Position numbers and translations under genes: made by a program
Notes under the pieces: model-generated
Database searches by the model: none
The model's input: the letters and a program-made list of their open reading frames with translations, nothing else
What the model was told of the DNA's origin: nothing
Source: Chloroflexota bacterium
Lineage (GTDB): Bacteria; Chloroflexota; Dehalococcoidia; Bin125
DNA length: 64,000 bases
Reading direction: 5' to 3'
NCBI GenBank assembly: GCA_009838915.1
Contig: VXQT01000034.1
Coordinates: 99,896 to 163,895 of the forward strand
Part shown: positions 32,686 through 41,935 of the stretch, piece after piece
Position numbering within the stretch: the stretch's first letter is position 1
How the letters are laid out: the number at the start of each line of letters is the position of its first letter

Positions 32686-33137
32686 TGGGCGGCATCCGAG
32701 CGGATGGCGTTGATCACGCCGTCACCGCTGATTGCCTGATCGGCGGGGATGATCACGATGCCGGTTGTGATGAAGCTGTTGACGTTGTCGTCTGCGCCGC
32801 CGACGACGACGAAGTCGCCAGGCTCAATGCCGTCCGTCCAGATCGGCAGCATCGCTTCAACAACGGCATCGCCGCGGAACTGGACGGTGCGCAGGTTGTC
32901 GCCGACGCGCACGATCCAGTCGTTGCCGGATCGCTCGGTGACGAAGCCGCTCAGACCACCGCGGGGCGCGCCGTCGCCGCCAATACGTCCCTGCAGGCTC
33001 CCGTCGTAGACGCGGATCACTTCCTGGCGGTCGGGGGCTCCCCACTGGAAGCCCGCACCGAGCGCAGCACCGAAGACGACGGCGGCGATCGGGATGATCA
33101 GGAGCCTGGATGTGAAGCCGCTAAGTCGTTGTCGCAC
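32682..33137 (-). CDS. Exported/anchored protein, unknown function
   Basis: The protein has 151 residues. One N-terminal membrane segment (about 11-29) is followed by a beta-rich outer domain (GFVTERSGNDWIVRVGDNLRTVQF) that resembles the downstream neighbour at low level; the phrases GDFVVVGGADD and ISGDGVINAIRSD suggest an OB-like fold. No cysteines or catalytic motif are visible. The GTG start at 33137 has only a weak CAGGA far upstream. It is flanked upstream by repeats. Confidence 0.65.
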   Translation of the reverse strand: MRQRLSGFTSRLLIIPIAAVVFGAALGAGFQWGAPDRQEVIRVYDGSLQGRIGGDGAPRGGLSGFVTERSGNDWIVRVGDNLRTVQFRGDAVVEAMLPIWTDGIEPGDFVVVGGADDNVNSFITTGIVIIPADQAISGDGVINAIRSDAAQ

Positions 33138-33173
33138 GGGTGGAATCTGGTCCTGTTCGTGCTTGCCTGGGCG

Positions 33174-33232
33174 TGCCGCCCTCTGTCCCTACGGGACATC
33201 TCCCCCGCTCCGCGGGGGGAGAGGGAGACAGC
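33174..33232 (+). repeat. Dispersed hairpin repeat, family B (copy 2)
   Basis: It contains GTCCC-TAC-GGGAC followed by CATCTCCCCCGC-TCC-GCGGGGGGAGAGG. The same arrangement recurs at 41007 and, inverted, at 3321. It sits in the 187-bp gap between the exported protein and the oxidoreductase gene. Confidence 0.75.
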
Positions 33233-33272
33233 TCTGCTACGAACCCTCCCGCCGTTGGAGGAGAGGGATATC

Positions 33273-33302
33273 AGAGAGGGCGGACCGGAGTCCGCCCTCT
33301 CT
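33273..33302 (-). terminator. Hairpin downstream of the AOR gene
   Basis: A 13-bp perfect stem (33273-33285 with 33290-33302, loop CGGA) lies 22 bp after the AOR stop on the minus strand. No T-run follows, so termination would need another factor. Confidence 0.65.
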
Positions 33303-33324
33303 GGTTGCATCGCAGACTGCGCCG

Positions 33325-35421
33325 TTAGACGGCGAGCGCGTCGGCCACGTCGCTGAGGCCGATCGACTCGAGCTTCTCGCGGCTGGGGAGACAGGTCTCG
33401 GTGTCCCAGTCGCAAGCGTTGAGGAAGTCGGTCTCCAGGGTTTCGATGTCGAGGATGACATCGGCCAACGGGCCGGTCTTCTGGACCGTGCCTTCGCCGC
33501 CCCACAGGCGCGGCGGGGCGAAACGCTGGCGCGGATTGTCGCCCTCGCGCACGGTGAAGGCCATGCGCAGGTTGGCGATCCGCTCGCCGGCGAGCTGCAG
33601 GTCGTCACCGCTCAGGTCCCAGCCGGTGACGGCGTTGATCCACTGCGGGAAGCGGTCGGTCGGCGCGGCCATCATGATGAACTGGCACATGCCGGTCGAG
33701 TTGGAGATGTGCATGTACTCCGAGGCGCCCTTGTGGTGCTCGCCGCGGTTGGCGTAGTCCTTGAAGTCACGCGGAGCCGCCGGGTACTCGGGGCCGCCGA
33801 AGCGGGAGTTGCCCTCGTACTGCGTGTGGCGGGCCGGGGTCGGATCGAGCTTGTAGGTCGTCCAGTACTCCGGCTGCAGCTTGGCGTCGTGCATCGGCAG
33901 TTCCTGGCCACCGACGTCGGTGCGGAACTCCTGCGCGCGGTTGTCGCCGTTCTTGGCGTCAATCTTCTCGGCCGCGACCTTCATGCCGTCGGCGAGCAGG
34001 TCGCCAAAGCCTTCGCGCTTGCCGATCAGGTGGAGCATATCCATGATGCCGTCGTCGTTGCTCCAGGTCAGCTCGACGCCGCCGGTGTCCTCGAGGTCGA
34101 TCAGGCCGTTCTCGAAGCACTCGATGGCGAACGAGATCGTCGTCCCGGCGCCGATCGTGTCGAGGCCGTACTCGTTACACCAGTGGTTGGCGGCCTGCAT
34201 CATGTCGATGTTGGCCGACAGGTTCATGGTGCCGAAGGAGGCCACGGTCTCGTACTCGGCGCGGTGCGTGTTGACCGGATACTTGAACGAGCCCTTCTCG
34301 TGCTCTGCCTCTGCGAGGCCGGGCGTGACGGTGCCAAACGGCGACTCGATTGATTCGGCGCCGCAGGCCATCGGGCAGCGCCAGCAGCCGTAGCTCTTGG
34401 CCGACTTGGGCACCATTTCGCCCTGGCGGTTCTTGCGCATGGCGACCGGACCCTGGTCGGTCATCTGGATCTCGTCGTAGTCGTGGGTCATGCGGGTGGC
34501 GTTAAAGACCGGCCCGGCCATGGAGTTGACTTCCGGGAAGACATCGACGCCGACACCGCCCCAGTTGCGCACGGGCGAGTCGCCGTTGTGCGCGGAACCG
34601 GTGCTGATTCCGGTGGTGCCGAAGGTGGCGAAGAAGTCGCGCAGGGGAGCGATGAACTCGTCGCGGGACTGTCGGGCCAGCGCACGAATCTCGGTGTCTT
34701 GCGACTGCAGGTTCTCGCGCGGGGTACCGCCGGCCTTGACCACGACGGCCTTGACCTTCTTCGAGCCCATCACCGCGCCCACGCCCGAGCGGGCGGCCAG
34801 GCGGCCGTGCTCGTTGCAGATGCCGGCGAGGTACGAGAGCTGCTCACCGGACGGGCCGATGCAGGCAACCGACGTCTTCTTGCCGTACTGCTCCTTGAAG
34901 GCGTTCTCGACCTCGATCGCGCCCATGCCCCAGTACTCTGAGGCGTCCTCGATCGAGACGTCATCTCCGTCGATCAGGATGTAGACGGGCTTGTCGGCCT
35001 GGCCGTAGAAGAGGATGCCATCCCAGCCGGCGAACTTGAGGTAGGGACCGAAGTCACCGCCGCAGTTGGCGTCGCCCCAGCCGCCGGTTGAAGGACTCTT
35101 GCAGACGGCCTGGAAGCGGTTTCCGAAAATCGGCGTGCCAGTCAGCAGACCGGGAAGCAGGCCGAGCACATTGTCGGGGCCGAGCGGGTCGGCGCCGGCA
35201 GGGATGCGGTCGAAGAGCAGGCGCGCGCCGATCCCATAGCCGCCGAGGTAGTCCTTGTACATCTGCTCAGGGATGTCCTCCCGCTCGACGCTGCCGTCGC
35301 CCAGGCGGACGTTGATGATTTTGCCGTTGTAGGCGACCTCGTCAGGACTCCATTGCTTGTCGGCGAACGGGTCGGTCGCTTCCGGGGCGTCGCCGTTCTC
35401 GGCGCCGGGAACATTGGCCAT
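33325..35421 (-). CDS. Aldehyde:ferredoxin oxidoreductase (tungsten/molybdenum pterin)
   Basis: The protein has 698 residues. The N-terminal AOR domain begins at about 30 (NGKIINVRLGDGSVERE, YLGGYGIGARLLFD). The iron-sulfur cluster cysteines are C346-W-R-C349-P-M-A-C353 and a late Cys670 or Cys677 (NACDWDTETC). The family oxidises aldehydes to acids with ferredoxin as acceptor, using a W or Mo bis-pterin cofactor. It is longer than the roughly 610 residues of the archaeal enzymes, mainly at the N-terminus (a 25-residue acidic leader). GAAGGAAG precedes the ATG. The ferredoxin is not adjacent. Confidence 0.92.
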   Translation of the reverse strand: MANVPGAENGDAPEATDPFADKQWSPDEVAYNGKIINVRLGDGSVEREDIPEQMYKDYLGGYGIGARLLFDRIPAGADPLGPDNVLGLLPGLLTGTPIFGNRFQAVCKSPSTGGWGDANCGGDFGPYLKFAGWDGILFYGQADKPVYILIDGDDVSIEDASEYWGMGAIEVENAFKEQYGKKTSVACIGPSGEQLSYLAGICNEHGRLAARSGVGAVMGSKKVKAVVVKAGGTPRENLQSQDTEIRALARQSRDEFIAPLRDFFATFGTTGISTGSAHNGDSPVRNWGGVGVDVFPEVNSMAGPVFNATRMTHDYDEIQMTDQGPVAMRKNRQGEMVPKSAKSYGCWRCPMACGAESIESPFGTVTPGLAEAEHEKGSFKYPVNTHRAEYETVASFGTMNLSANIDMMQAANHWCNEYGLDTIGAGTTISFAIECFENGLIDLEDTGGVELTWSNDDGIMDMLHLIGKREGFGDLLADGMKVAAEKIDAKNGDNRAQEFRTDVGGQELPMHDAKLQPEYWTTYKLDPTPARHTQYEGNSRFGGPEYPAAPRDFKDYANRGEHHKGASEYMHISNSTGMCQFIMMAAPTDRFPQWINAVTGWDLSGDDLQLAGERIANLRMAFTVREGDNPRQRFAPPRLWGGEGTVQKTGPLADVILDIETLETDFLNACDWDTETCLPSREKLESIGLSDVADALAV

Positions 35422-35726
35422 GTGTCACTTCCTTCTTCTGGGTTGCTTGCTGCGCGCCGTGCGCATTCACACGCTGGGTCCGATCGTTCCGCCAGGTGCG
35501 ACGCAGTCCACGCAGAACTGCCGCCGACCACTGCAGAATCTCCAACAGAGTAGCGACTCCCTGCTTTGAGCGCTACGCAACACAGCAGGCTGCGCTTTGA
35601 GCGGTCCGGCGGGCATTGAGATATTTCGCGTAGCGCGAAGCGTTATCTGGGCGTAGCCTTGGCCTGGTTGCCGTGAGGATGCGGCTGCGCTCCAGTGTTC
35701 GCGGAGCAGCCTGTCTTGCAGGTGGT
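35422..35726. other. 305-bp divergent intergenic region with inverted and direct repeats
   Basis: It separates the AOR gene (minus) from the first MFS gene (plus). I see no gene in it. It holds an inverted repeat of GCGCTACGC (35570-35578) with GCGTAGCGC (35628-35636), a short hairpin at 35625-35639 (TTCGCG-TAG-CGCGAA), and two direct copies of GCTTTGAGCG (35563-35572 and 35594-35603). These could be operator sites. Confidence 0.5.
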
Positions 35727-37142
35727 ATGAGACAGATACGCCAGACATTCGCCGCGTTCGTCGTGCGCGACTTCCGCTTCATGTGGGGCGGATCGCTGTT
35801 GTCGGTGACGGCGTTCATGACGTCGTTCTCCCTGATCCCCTCGGTCGCCTACGAGCTCACCGGCAGCTATGCGGCGGCGGGCATCGCGATGCTAGGTTCA
35901 GGTATCTCGCAGACGCTGCTGGGACCGATCGGCGGCGTGATCGCCGACCGCTATCGCAAAAAACCGCTGGTCGTCGCGGGGCAGGCGATGCCGGGGGTGC
36001 TGCTCGGTGCGCTGGGCGCGCTAATCGTGACGGACCTGATTTCGATCCCGCTGCTGGTCCTGGCGACGCTGGTGATGGGCGCGGGCTTCTCGCTGATGGG
36101 TCCCGCGCGTCAGGCCTGGACCGGATTCATCGTGCCGCGCCGGCTGCTCCCCAACGCCGTCGCGTTGCAGCAAATGTCGATGAACACCGGCCAGGTGCTC
36201 GGGCCGACGTTGATCGCGCTGTTCGCCACGTTCATGGTGCTCGAGGGACGCAACACGGGCATTCTCTTCCTGCTTGTGGCGTCGTTCTTCGCGATCGTCG
36301 TGCCGCTGACCGCGTCGATCCGCACCGAGGGTCCGGCCACACCCGTCGAGCAGCGGCGGGCCATGCGGGTGGAACTGGCCGAGGGGTTCCGCTACCTGCG
36401 CAGCAATCCGCGGCTGCGCATCCTGTGGGCCTACTTCCTCCTGATCGTCGCCTGCGGATGGGGCTTTCAGACGTTGCTGCCCGGCGTCCTGGCCCAGGAG
36501 TTTGGACGCGCGCCTACAGATGTTGGGCCGACGTTCCTGATCTTCGGCGTGTCCTCGCTGGCAATCAACATCGTGTTGGCCGGCGCGGTGTCCGGGCGCT
36601 GGGCCTGGCCGCTGTTGATGATCATGGGTCTGGTCATGGCGATCGGGTTCTGGCTCGTCGCGATCGCGCCGAGTTACGGCGCATTCCTGATCCTCGGCGC
36701 ATTCATCGGCACCGGACGCTCCGGCACGATGCTGGTCAACCAGTCGCTGATGATGGGCAACACGAAGCCCGCCTACTTCGGCCGGGTGATGTCGTTCGCG
36801 ATGATGGCGTTCGGCTTCCAGGCGCTGTTTGGACCGGTCTGGGGCGCGATCGCCGATGCAATTGGCGGGCCCGAGACGATGGCGCTGATCGGCTTCATGG
36901 CGGCCGGCGCCACCGTCTTCATGCTGTTGGGCTGGCTGCGGACCCGAAACCTGCCGCTCGAAGCGGGCACCGCCGCCGCGAGCATGGGCCGACGAACGGG
37001 TGTGGACGTGCAGCGGCCCGAGCCGTCGGCGGGCGAATCACCGAACGGCATTCAGTCGCAACCGGCCTTCGCCGCCCAGCTCGCCCCGGTGGTGCTGATG
37101 GAGGGCCAGAAGCCGCGTCAGGTGGTCGCCGGAGGAGATTAA
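35727..37142 (+). CDS. MFS transporter, first of three
   Basis: The protein has 471 residues and about 12 membrane helices. The loop-2 motif GGVIADRYRKKP (about 71-82) and the duplicated GPARQAW are typical. It is homologous to the next gene throughout and shares the unusual tail LAPVVLMEGQKPR. Substrate unknown; similar proteins are drug or siderophore exporters. The start is the ATG at 35727 (AGGTGG upstream) rather than the in-frame one at 35673, which lies inside the divergent regulatory region. Confidence 0.87.
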   Translation: MRQIRQTFAAFVVRDFRFMWGGSLLSVTAFMTSFSLIPSVAYELTGSYAAAGIAMLGSGISQTLLGPIGGVIADRYRKKPLVVAGQAMPGVLLGALGALIVTDLISIPLLVLATLVMGAGFSLMGPARQAWTGFIVPRRLLPNAVALQQMSMNTGQVLGPTLIALFATFMVLEGRNTGILFLLVASFFAIVVPLTASIRTEGPATPVEQRRAMRVELAEGFRYLRSNPRLRILWAYFLLIVACGWGFQTLLPGVLAQEFGRAPTDVGPTFLIFGVSSLAINIVLAGAVSGRWAWPLLMIMGLVMAIGFWLVAIAPSYGAFLILGAFIGTGRSGTMLVNQSLMMGNTKPAYFGRVMSFAMMAFGFQALFGPVWGAIADAIGGPETMALIGFMAAGATVFMLLGWLRTRNLPLEAGTAAASMGRRTGVDVQRPEPSAGESPNGIQSQPAFAAQLAPVVLMEGQKPRQVVAGGD

Positions 37143-37151
37143 GCTCGAACG

Positions 37152-38531
37152 ATGGGACACCTACGGGCCAGCTTTGAGGCGCTCGGAGAACGCGAGTTTC
37201 GGCTGCTCTGGTCCGGGTCGCTGTTGGCTACGACCGCGTTCATGACGACCTTCATCCTCGTCCCGATCGTGGCCTACGAAATCACAGGTTCCTATGCGGC
37301 GTCGGGTCTGGCGCAAGCCGGGATGGTGTCACAGCTGATCTTCGGGCCGTTTGGAGGCGTGCTGGCCGATCGCTACAAGAAGAAACCGTTGGTGTTGGGC
37401 AGCCAGATCATCCCGTGCATGATCATCGTGGCGACGGGCGCCCTGATCGTGGCCGATGCGATCACCATTCCCATGCTGTTCGCGTCAACGTTCCTGATGG
37501 GCGCGACGTTCTCGCTGATGGGTCCGGCGCGCCAGTCGTGGGTAGTGGAACTGGTGCCGCCGCGTCTCCTGCCAAATGCAGTGGCGCTGCAAAACATGTC
37601 GATCAACGTGGCGGCGGTACTGGGTCCTCTGGCAGCGTCGATCCTGGTGCTGTCCATGGGGCTGAACTCAGGCGTCCTGTATCTGCTTGTCGCCGCGCTG
37701 TTTGTGGTGGTCGTGCCCTTGACGTTGATGATCCGCGGCTCCGGTGCCGCGACGCCGAAGGAACAGCGCAAGGCGGTGTTCTCGGAGATGGCGGCCGGCC
37801 TGAGCTACATCACGAGCCGTCCGCAGTTACGCAGTTTGTGGCTGCTGTTCATCGTGGTCGTGGTGACCGGATTTGCGCTGCAAACGCTGATTCCGGGGCT
37901 GTTGAGTCAGGAATTCAACCGATCGGAGCAGGAGGCGACGCTGATCGCGACGATCTGGGGGGTCACCGCGTTGCCGATCAACATCGTGCTCGCGGGCATG
38001 GTCGGAGGACGCTTTGCCTGGCCGTTGCTGTTCCTTTCGTCGGCGTCTCTGGCAGGCGGCATCTGGCTGACAGCGGCTGCGCCGAGCTTCGCGGTGCTGC
38101 TGATCGTCTCCGGCGTCGCGGGCGGCGCGCGCTCAGCGGTCATGCTGCTGAATCAGGCGATCCTCATGGCCAACACGCGGCCAGAGTACTTCGGCCGGGT
38201 GATGAGCTGGGTATTCATGGCCTTCGGCGTGCAAGGCCTGCTGGCGCCCGTCTGGGGGATCGTGGCAGATAGCATTGGCGGTCGGGAGACGCTGTACGTC
38301 GTCGGGCTGGCGCTCTTGGCGGCCACGGTGCTGATGATGCTCTCGCGGGCGCGTACCCGCCATATCCCACTCGAGGTCGGCACCGCCGCCGCCTCCATCG
38401 CCGCCGAACAGCCGCCCGAACCCGAGGCCGCCGCACGCGGGCCGCTCACAGCCCCCAGCCCCGCCGTCAGCCCCCTCTTCGCCGCCAGACTCGCCCCTGT
38501 TGTGTTGATGGAGGGGCAGAAGCCTCGGTGA
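37152..38531 (+). CDS. MFS transporter, second of three
   Basis: The protein has 459 residues and about 12 membrane helices, with GGVLADRYKKKP (about 71-82), LMGPARQSWV and NARPEYFGRVMSWVFM-like segments. It is a clear paralogue of the first MFS gene, nine bp away, and ends at the same motif (LAPVVLMEGQKPR). The last residues overlap the third MFS gene by four bases (GTGA). The tail after the last helix (about 420-459) is Pro/Ala-rich and probably cytoplasmic. Confidence 0.87.
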   Translation: MGHLRASFEALGEREFRLLWSGSLLATTAFMTTFILVPIVAYEITGSYAASGLAQAGMVSQLIFGPFGGVLADRYKKKPLVLGSQIIPCMIIVATGALIVADAITIPMLFASTFLMGATFSLMGPARQSWVVELVPPRLLPNAVALQNMSINVAAVLGPLAASILVLSMGLNSGVLYLLVAALFVVVVPLTLMIRGSGAATPKEQRKAVFSEMAAGLSYITSRPQLRSLWLLFIVVVVTGFALQTLIPGLLSQEFNRSEQEATLIATIWGVTALPINIVLAGMVGGRFAWPLLFLSSASLAGGIWLTAAAPSFAVLLIVSGVAGGARSAVMLLNQAILMANTRPEYFGRVMSWVFMAFGVQGLLAPVWGIVADSIGGRETLYVVGLALLAATVLMMLSRARTRHIPLEVGTAAASIAAEQPPEPEAAARGPLTAPSPAVSPLFAARLAPVVLMEGQKPR

Positions 38532-39949
38532 CTACCGAACATAGGCAGTCAGTCGCCTGGTCTCCAACGCCACCAGTAGAGCCATCGGCTGAGCAAGGCT
38601 TGTGGGCGACTCGCGGCTATCGCTGGCTCTGGTTGGTGTCATTGTTGCTTGGAGCGGGATACGGACTAACGATGTCGACCCAGAGTCAATTCTGGGATGA
38701 GATTGATTTCTCATACTCCACAATCGCCTGGATTGGTCTCGCCAACGGACTGGGGATTATTTTGGGTTATCTCGCGGCGGGCTTGCTCGCAGACCGGCGC
38801 TCGAAGCGGATTCTGACTTGTTGGTGCGCGCTGGGCTTGACTGCGATGTCGGCAGTGGTCGCTCTGCTTGCGTTTGGCGACCTGTTGCGAGGCGATTGGT
38901 TCTACTTCGTCGCCGCCTTGTTCGGGATGATCCATGGTGTTGCCACGGCCGTGGTGTTGGGTTGGATCGGTGAGCTCCTACCTCGCAAGCTGATTGCCAA
39001 GGGCGTGGTGGTGTTGAGCTTCTCAAGTATCGCGCATGGAATCTTGCTCTCGTTTCCCGCAGTGCTATTGATGGATCAGCAACACGCTACGCTCGCTCTC
39101 TTTACGATTGCATCTCTGCTGTATCTGTCCGCGGCCCTTTCCACCAGAAGAGTACCCACCGCATCTGTGCCCAGCCTTCAAATCGACTCGGCACTGGAGG
39201 GATTGAAGTCAGCGGCTGCTTACATGTGGCGAGATACCAGGATCCAGACTCTCTGGATCTACTTCCTGTTCGCAGGGATACTCTCGATCATCCTGCACTT
39301 CGCGTTGACCGACTTGCTGTTGACAGAGAGTGACACTGGTCAGCTCACGTTTTCTTTAGGCCTCATTGCCAGGGGTTTGGCGGCTGTGGTTGCGACAATA
39401 TGCCTGGTGTACGCGATTAGCGGTCGCAATCGCTGGAGAGTGTATCTCGCCGCTTCTGCTATCGCCGGCGTCACTGTTGTGATTACGTCCTTTGTATCGA
39501 GCTACTTGTTGCTGATTCTCTTGTTCATCCCGCAGAGCGCGGCAATGTCAGCGGCGGTGTTGGCAAGCGAGGCCCTTGCCATGTCCGCAACACGTAGGGA
39601 GTACTTCGGGCGAGTTGCCGCGTTGCTGTTGTTCGCCGGCAACATACTGTTCTTCGCTTCGGGATTCATCGGCGGGTTCCTCCGTGACTGGTTCGATGGT
39701 CGCTGGCTGGCCTTGGCTATCGGTGTCATCCTGAGCCTCGCTGCTGTGTGGCTTTACCGCCGCTGGCGAGGCTTCCGTCACCTGCCGGACGACCCTGATG
39801 AGCCTCAGGTTAAGTACGGGAACCTGTCTCCGATTGCGGCTCACCTGACCGGCCACTTGGCGCCGCAGAAGCTCGGTACCCCTGACACATCCTCCTTCCC
39901 GACGAGTGGGAACCGCGATGGGCAACTCTCGGGCTCAAGCCCGGAATGA
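38528..39949 (+). CDS. MFS transporter, third of three, atypical base composition
   Basis: The protein has 473 residues and about 12 membrane helices, with GLLADRRSKRIL (loop 2, about 86-97) and GELLPRKLIAKG. It is a more distant relative of the two upstream transporters; REYFGRV and the start of the tail (LSPIAAHL) still match. Three 60-base stretches I counted have 50-57 % G+C, against about 65 % in the neighbours, and AT-ending codons such as TTG and ATT are common. That suggests a separate origin by transfer. The GTG start overlaps the second transporter's stop. Confidence 0.85.
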   Translation: MTTEHRQSVAWSPTPPVEPSAEQGLWATRGYRWLWLVSLLLGAGYGLTMSTQSQFWDEIDFSYSTIAWIGLANGLGIILGYLAAGLLADRRSKRILTCWCALGLTAMSAVVALLAFGDLLRGDWFYFVAALFGMIHGVATAVVLGWIGELLPRKLIAKGVVVLSFSSIAHGILLSFPAVLLMDQQHATLALFTIASLLYLSAALSTRRVPTASVPSLQIDSALEGLKSAAAYMWRDTRIQTLWIYFLFAGILSIILHFALTDLLLTESDTGQLTFSLGLIARGLAAVVATICLVYAISGRNRWRVYLAASAIAGVTVVITSFVSSYLLLILLFIPQSAAMSAAVLASEALAMSATRREYFGRVAALLLFAGNILFFASGFIGGFLRDWFDGRWLALAIGVILSLAAVWLYRRWRGFRHLPDDPDEPQVKYGNLSPIAAHLTGHLAPQKLGTPDTSSFPTSGNRDGQLSGSSPE

Positions 39950-39977
39950 AGCTTCGTTCACTTCCTGCATTTGCCGA

Positions 39978-40952
39978 CTAGTCCGCCTGGGCGAGTTCTC
40001 CGAGGAAGGCGCGGGTTCGGGCGATGTGGGACTCCGCGTCTTCCTCGAGCACGACGATGGCGGCGAGGAGTTCGTCGACCCCGTAGTCGTCGTGCATGGC
40101 GCGGACGCGGTCGCCGACCTCGGACTCGGAGCCGGAGACGATCAGCGCGTCGGCCATGCGGTCGGTGAAGTCGGTACCGGCGGCCTCGTCGTAGCCGGCG
40201 TCTTGCAGCATCTGCGAGTAGTAGGGCAGCCGCTGGTAGAAGCCGAATTGTCGCTTGGCGGCGGAGCGGATGGCGTCCTCGTCCTCGCTGAGGATGATCG
40301 GCGTGTGCACGACCATCGCGGGACGGTCGCGGCCGGCCAGGTCCGCGCCGGCCTGCTGCGCCGGCAGCGCGACGTCGCGGATGTATGGCAGGGGCGACAT
40401 CCAGGAGATGCCGCCGGAGGTGATCTCGCCGCTCAGCGACCAGGCCTTTTCGCGCAGGGCGGAGATCATCGTCGAGACCTGGGTCGGGCCGCCGGGCAGT
40501 TGGGCTCGGGCAGTGATCAGCTCGCCTTCGTGGTTGACCTGGCCCTCTTCGAGCAGCGCCCGGCAGACGGTCACGTACTCGCGCAGGTGCGAGAGCGGCT
40601 TGTGGAACGGGATGCCCCAGGTGCCCTCGATGGCCGGCTTGTGCGAGGGGCCGAGGCCGAGAATCAGGCGTCCCGGCGCGAGCTGGTCGACGGAGGCCGC
40701 GCCCTGGACCATGGAGATCGGGTGCCGCGGGTAGGTCGGCACGATCGAGGTGCCGAACGTGATCCGTTCCGCGCCGGACAGCGCCGCGCCGACAAAGACG
40801 GCGAACGGATCTGGGGCCGGTCCGCCGACGGTCAGCCAGGCGGTGTCGAGGCCGTCGCGGTCGGCGGCGACGATGCCGTCGATCAGCGCGGGCGCGCCCA
40901 TCATCTGGATGTTCTGCAGGGCGATGTGGACGCCAATGCGCATGTTGTTCAT
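39978..40952 (-). CDS. LLM-class flavin (F420/FMN)-dependent oxidoreductase
   Basis: The protein has 324 residues with the luciferase-like monooxygenase barrel: TAWLTVGG, FGTSIVPTYPRHP, LGLGPSHKPAIEGTWG, AALREKA-like helix and a final FLGEL. The LGLGxSH segment and the N-terminal length are typical of the F420-dependent branch, but FMN-linked monooxygenases cannot be excluded. The substrate is unknown. The start is the ATG at 40952, with AGGAG upstream and TACCCT 35 bases before it. It converges on the third MFS gene with a 28-bp gap. Confidence 0.9.
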   Translation of the reverse strand: MNNMRIGVHIALQNIQMMGAPALIDGIVAADRDGLDTAWLTVGGPAPDPFAVFVGAALSGAERITFGTSIVPTYPRHPISMVQGAASVDQLAPGRLILGLGPSHKPAIEGTWGIPFHKPLSHLREYVTVCRALLEEGQVNHEGELITARAQLPGGPTQVSTMISALREKAWSLSGEITSGGISWMSPLPYIRDVALPAQQAGADLAGRDRPAMVVHTPIILSEDEDAIRSAAKRQFGFYQRLPYYSQMLQDAGYDEAAGTDFTDRMADALIVSGSESEVGDRVRAMHDDYGVDELLAAIVVLEEDAESHIARTRAFLGELAQAD

Positions 40953-41006
40953 GGGGTGGTACTCCTGTTGCTGCGTCTGTGCATGGCAGGGTAGTCGTAG
41001 GCGGGG

Positions 41007-41056
41007 AGCCCCCCTCTGCCTTGGGCATCTCCCCCCGCTTCGCGGGGGGAGAGAGG
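41007..41056 (+). repeat. Dispersed hairpin repeat, family B (copy 3)
   Basis: An 11-bp perfect stem (41028-41038 with 41042-41052, loop TTC) preceded by CCCCCTCTGCCTTGGGCA. Same family as 3321 and 33174. It lies between the MBL-fold gene and the LLM gene. Confidence 0.8.
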
Positions 41057-41068
41057 ATCCGTGGAAGC

Positions 41069-41911
41069 CTACGCGTAGACCGAGCCGGGGGTGTACTCGA
41101 TCCGCTTGGCGCCTCGTACGCCGTCGACGAACTGGGCGCCTGTAGTGTCGTGACCAGGAAGCAGCCAGGCGTCGCGGTCGGCGGCGATGCTGCCGATCCT
41201 GGCGATCGAGTTGTTCCAGGCTTCCTTGTCCATATCGATGGGCGAGTTGGCCGGCGGCGGGCCCAGCGTGTCGTGGAAGAACATCGCGTCCGAAGTGAGC
41301 AAGACCCAGCCGGTCTCGTCCAGCCTGGCCAGGATGCCCATCGTGCCGGGCGTGTGACCGGGCAGCGAGATGCACCACAGATCCTTCGCAATCTCCTGCT
41401 CGCCGTACATCAGCATCTGCGGGGCGCGCGAGACGAAGTTCCAGTCCGCGCGGATGAAGAACTCATCGGCGTCGGAGACGTTGCTGACGACGTGCCGCCA
41501 CTCGTCCTCGTGCACGACGATCGTCGCGCCGGCATCCTCGAACAGTCGCAAGCCTCCCGCGTGGTCGGCGTGCAGGTGACCCTGGATGACGTGGGAGAAG
41601 TCCTCGGGGCCGAGGTTGCGCTCTCTCAGCACCGCCTCGAGGCAGACCTCCGGCGTGACGGCGCCGAGGTTGAGCATCTGCAACCACTCCGGCAGCCACT
41701 CTTCCGCCCACGTGGGAGCGATCCCGGTCTCGAAGAGGATCCGCCCCGAGTCGGGATGTTCGATCACGTAGGACAGCGCGGGACACTGGTACATCCCGTC
41801 GACGACGTCGCCTTCAAACCGCTCCGGCTCGCGTCCCAGGGAGGGATCGAACAGCGCCGCCATCGGCATGGGAAAGGTGCCGAGCTGGAGACCGTAGAGT
41901 TTGATGCCCAT
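41069..41911 (-). CDS. Metallo-beta-lactamase-fold hydrolase (lactonase-like)
   Basis: The protein has 280 residues. The dizinc motif is complete: H112-L-H114-A-D116-H117, a later His in LPGHTPG, a bridging Asp in LTSDAMFF and a final His in LPGHDT. The layout (HLHADHAGGL, then PGHTPGTMG) is that of the AttM/AiiA-type lactonases, but other MBL hydrolases look alike, so quorum-signal cleavage is only one option. The start at 41911 was chosen because GGAG lies about ten bases upstream and a longer reading would cross a repeat. Confidence 0.85.
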   Translation of the reverse strand: MGIKLYGLQLGTFPMPMAALFDPSLGREPERFEGDVVDGMYQCPALSYVIEHPDSGRILFETGIAPTWAEEWLPEWLQMLNLGAVTPEVCLEAVLRERNLGPEDFSHVIQGHLHADHAGGLRLFEDAGATIVVHEDEWRHVVSNVSDADEFFIRADWNFVSRAPQMLMYGEQEIAKDLWCISLPGHTPGTMGILARLDETGWVLLTSDAMFFHDTLGPPPANSPIDMDKEAWNNSIARIGSIAADRDAWLLPGHDTTGAQFVDGVRGAKRIEYTPGSVYA

Positions 41912-41935
41912 CGTGGCGCTCCGTTCCGGCCGGGA

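Noticed and set aside
41069-41911. Calling the MBL-fold protein a quorum-quenching lactonase.
   Set aside because: The HxHxDH motif is shared by many hydrolases; nothing in the sequence or neighbourhood points to acyl-homoserine lactones.
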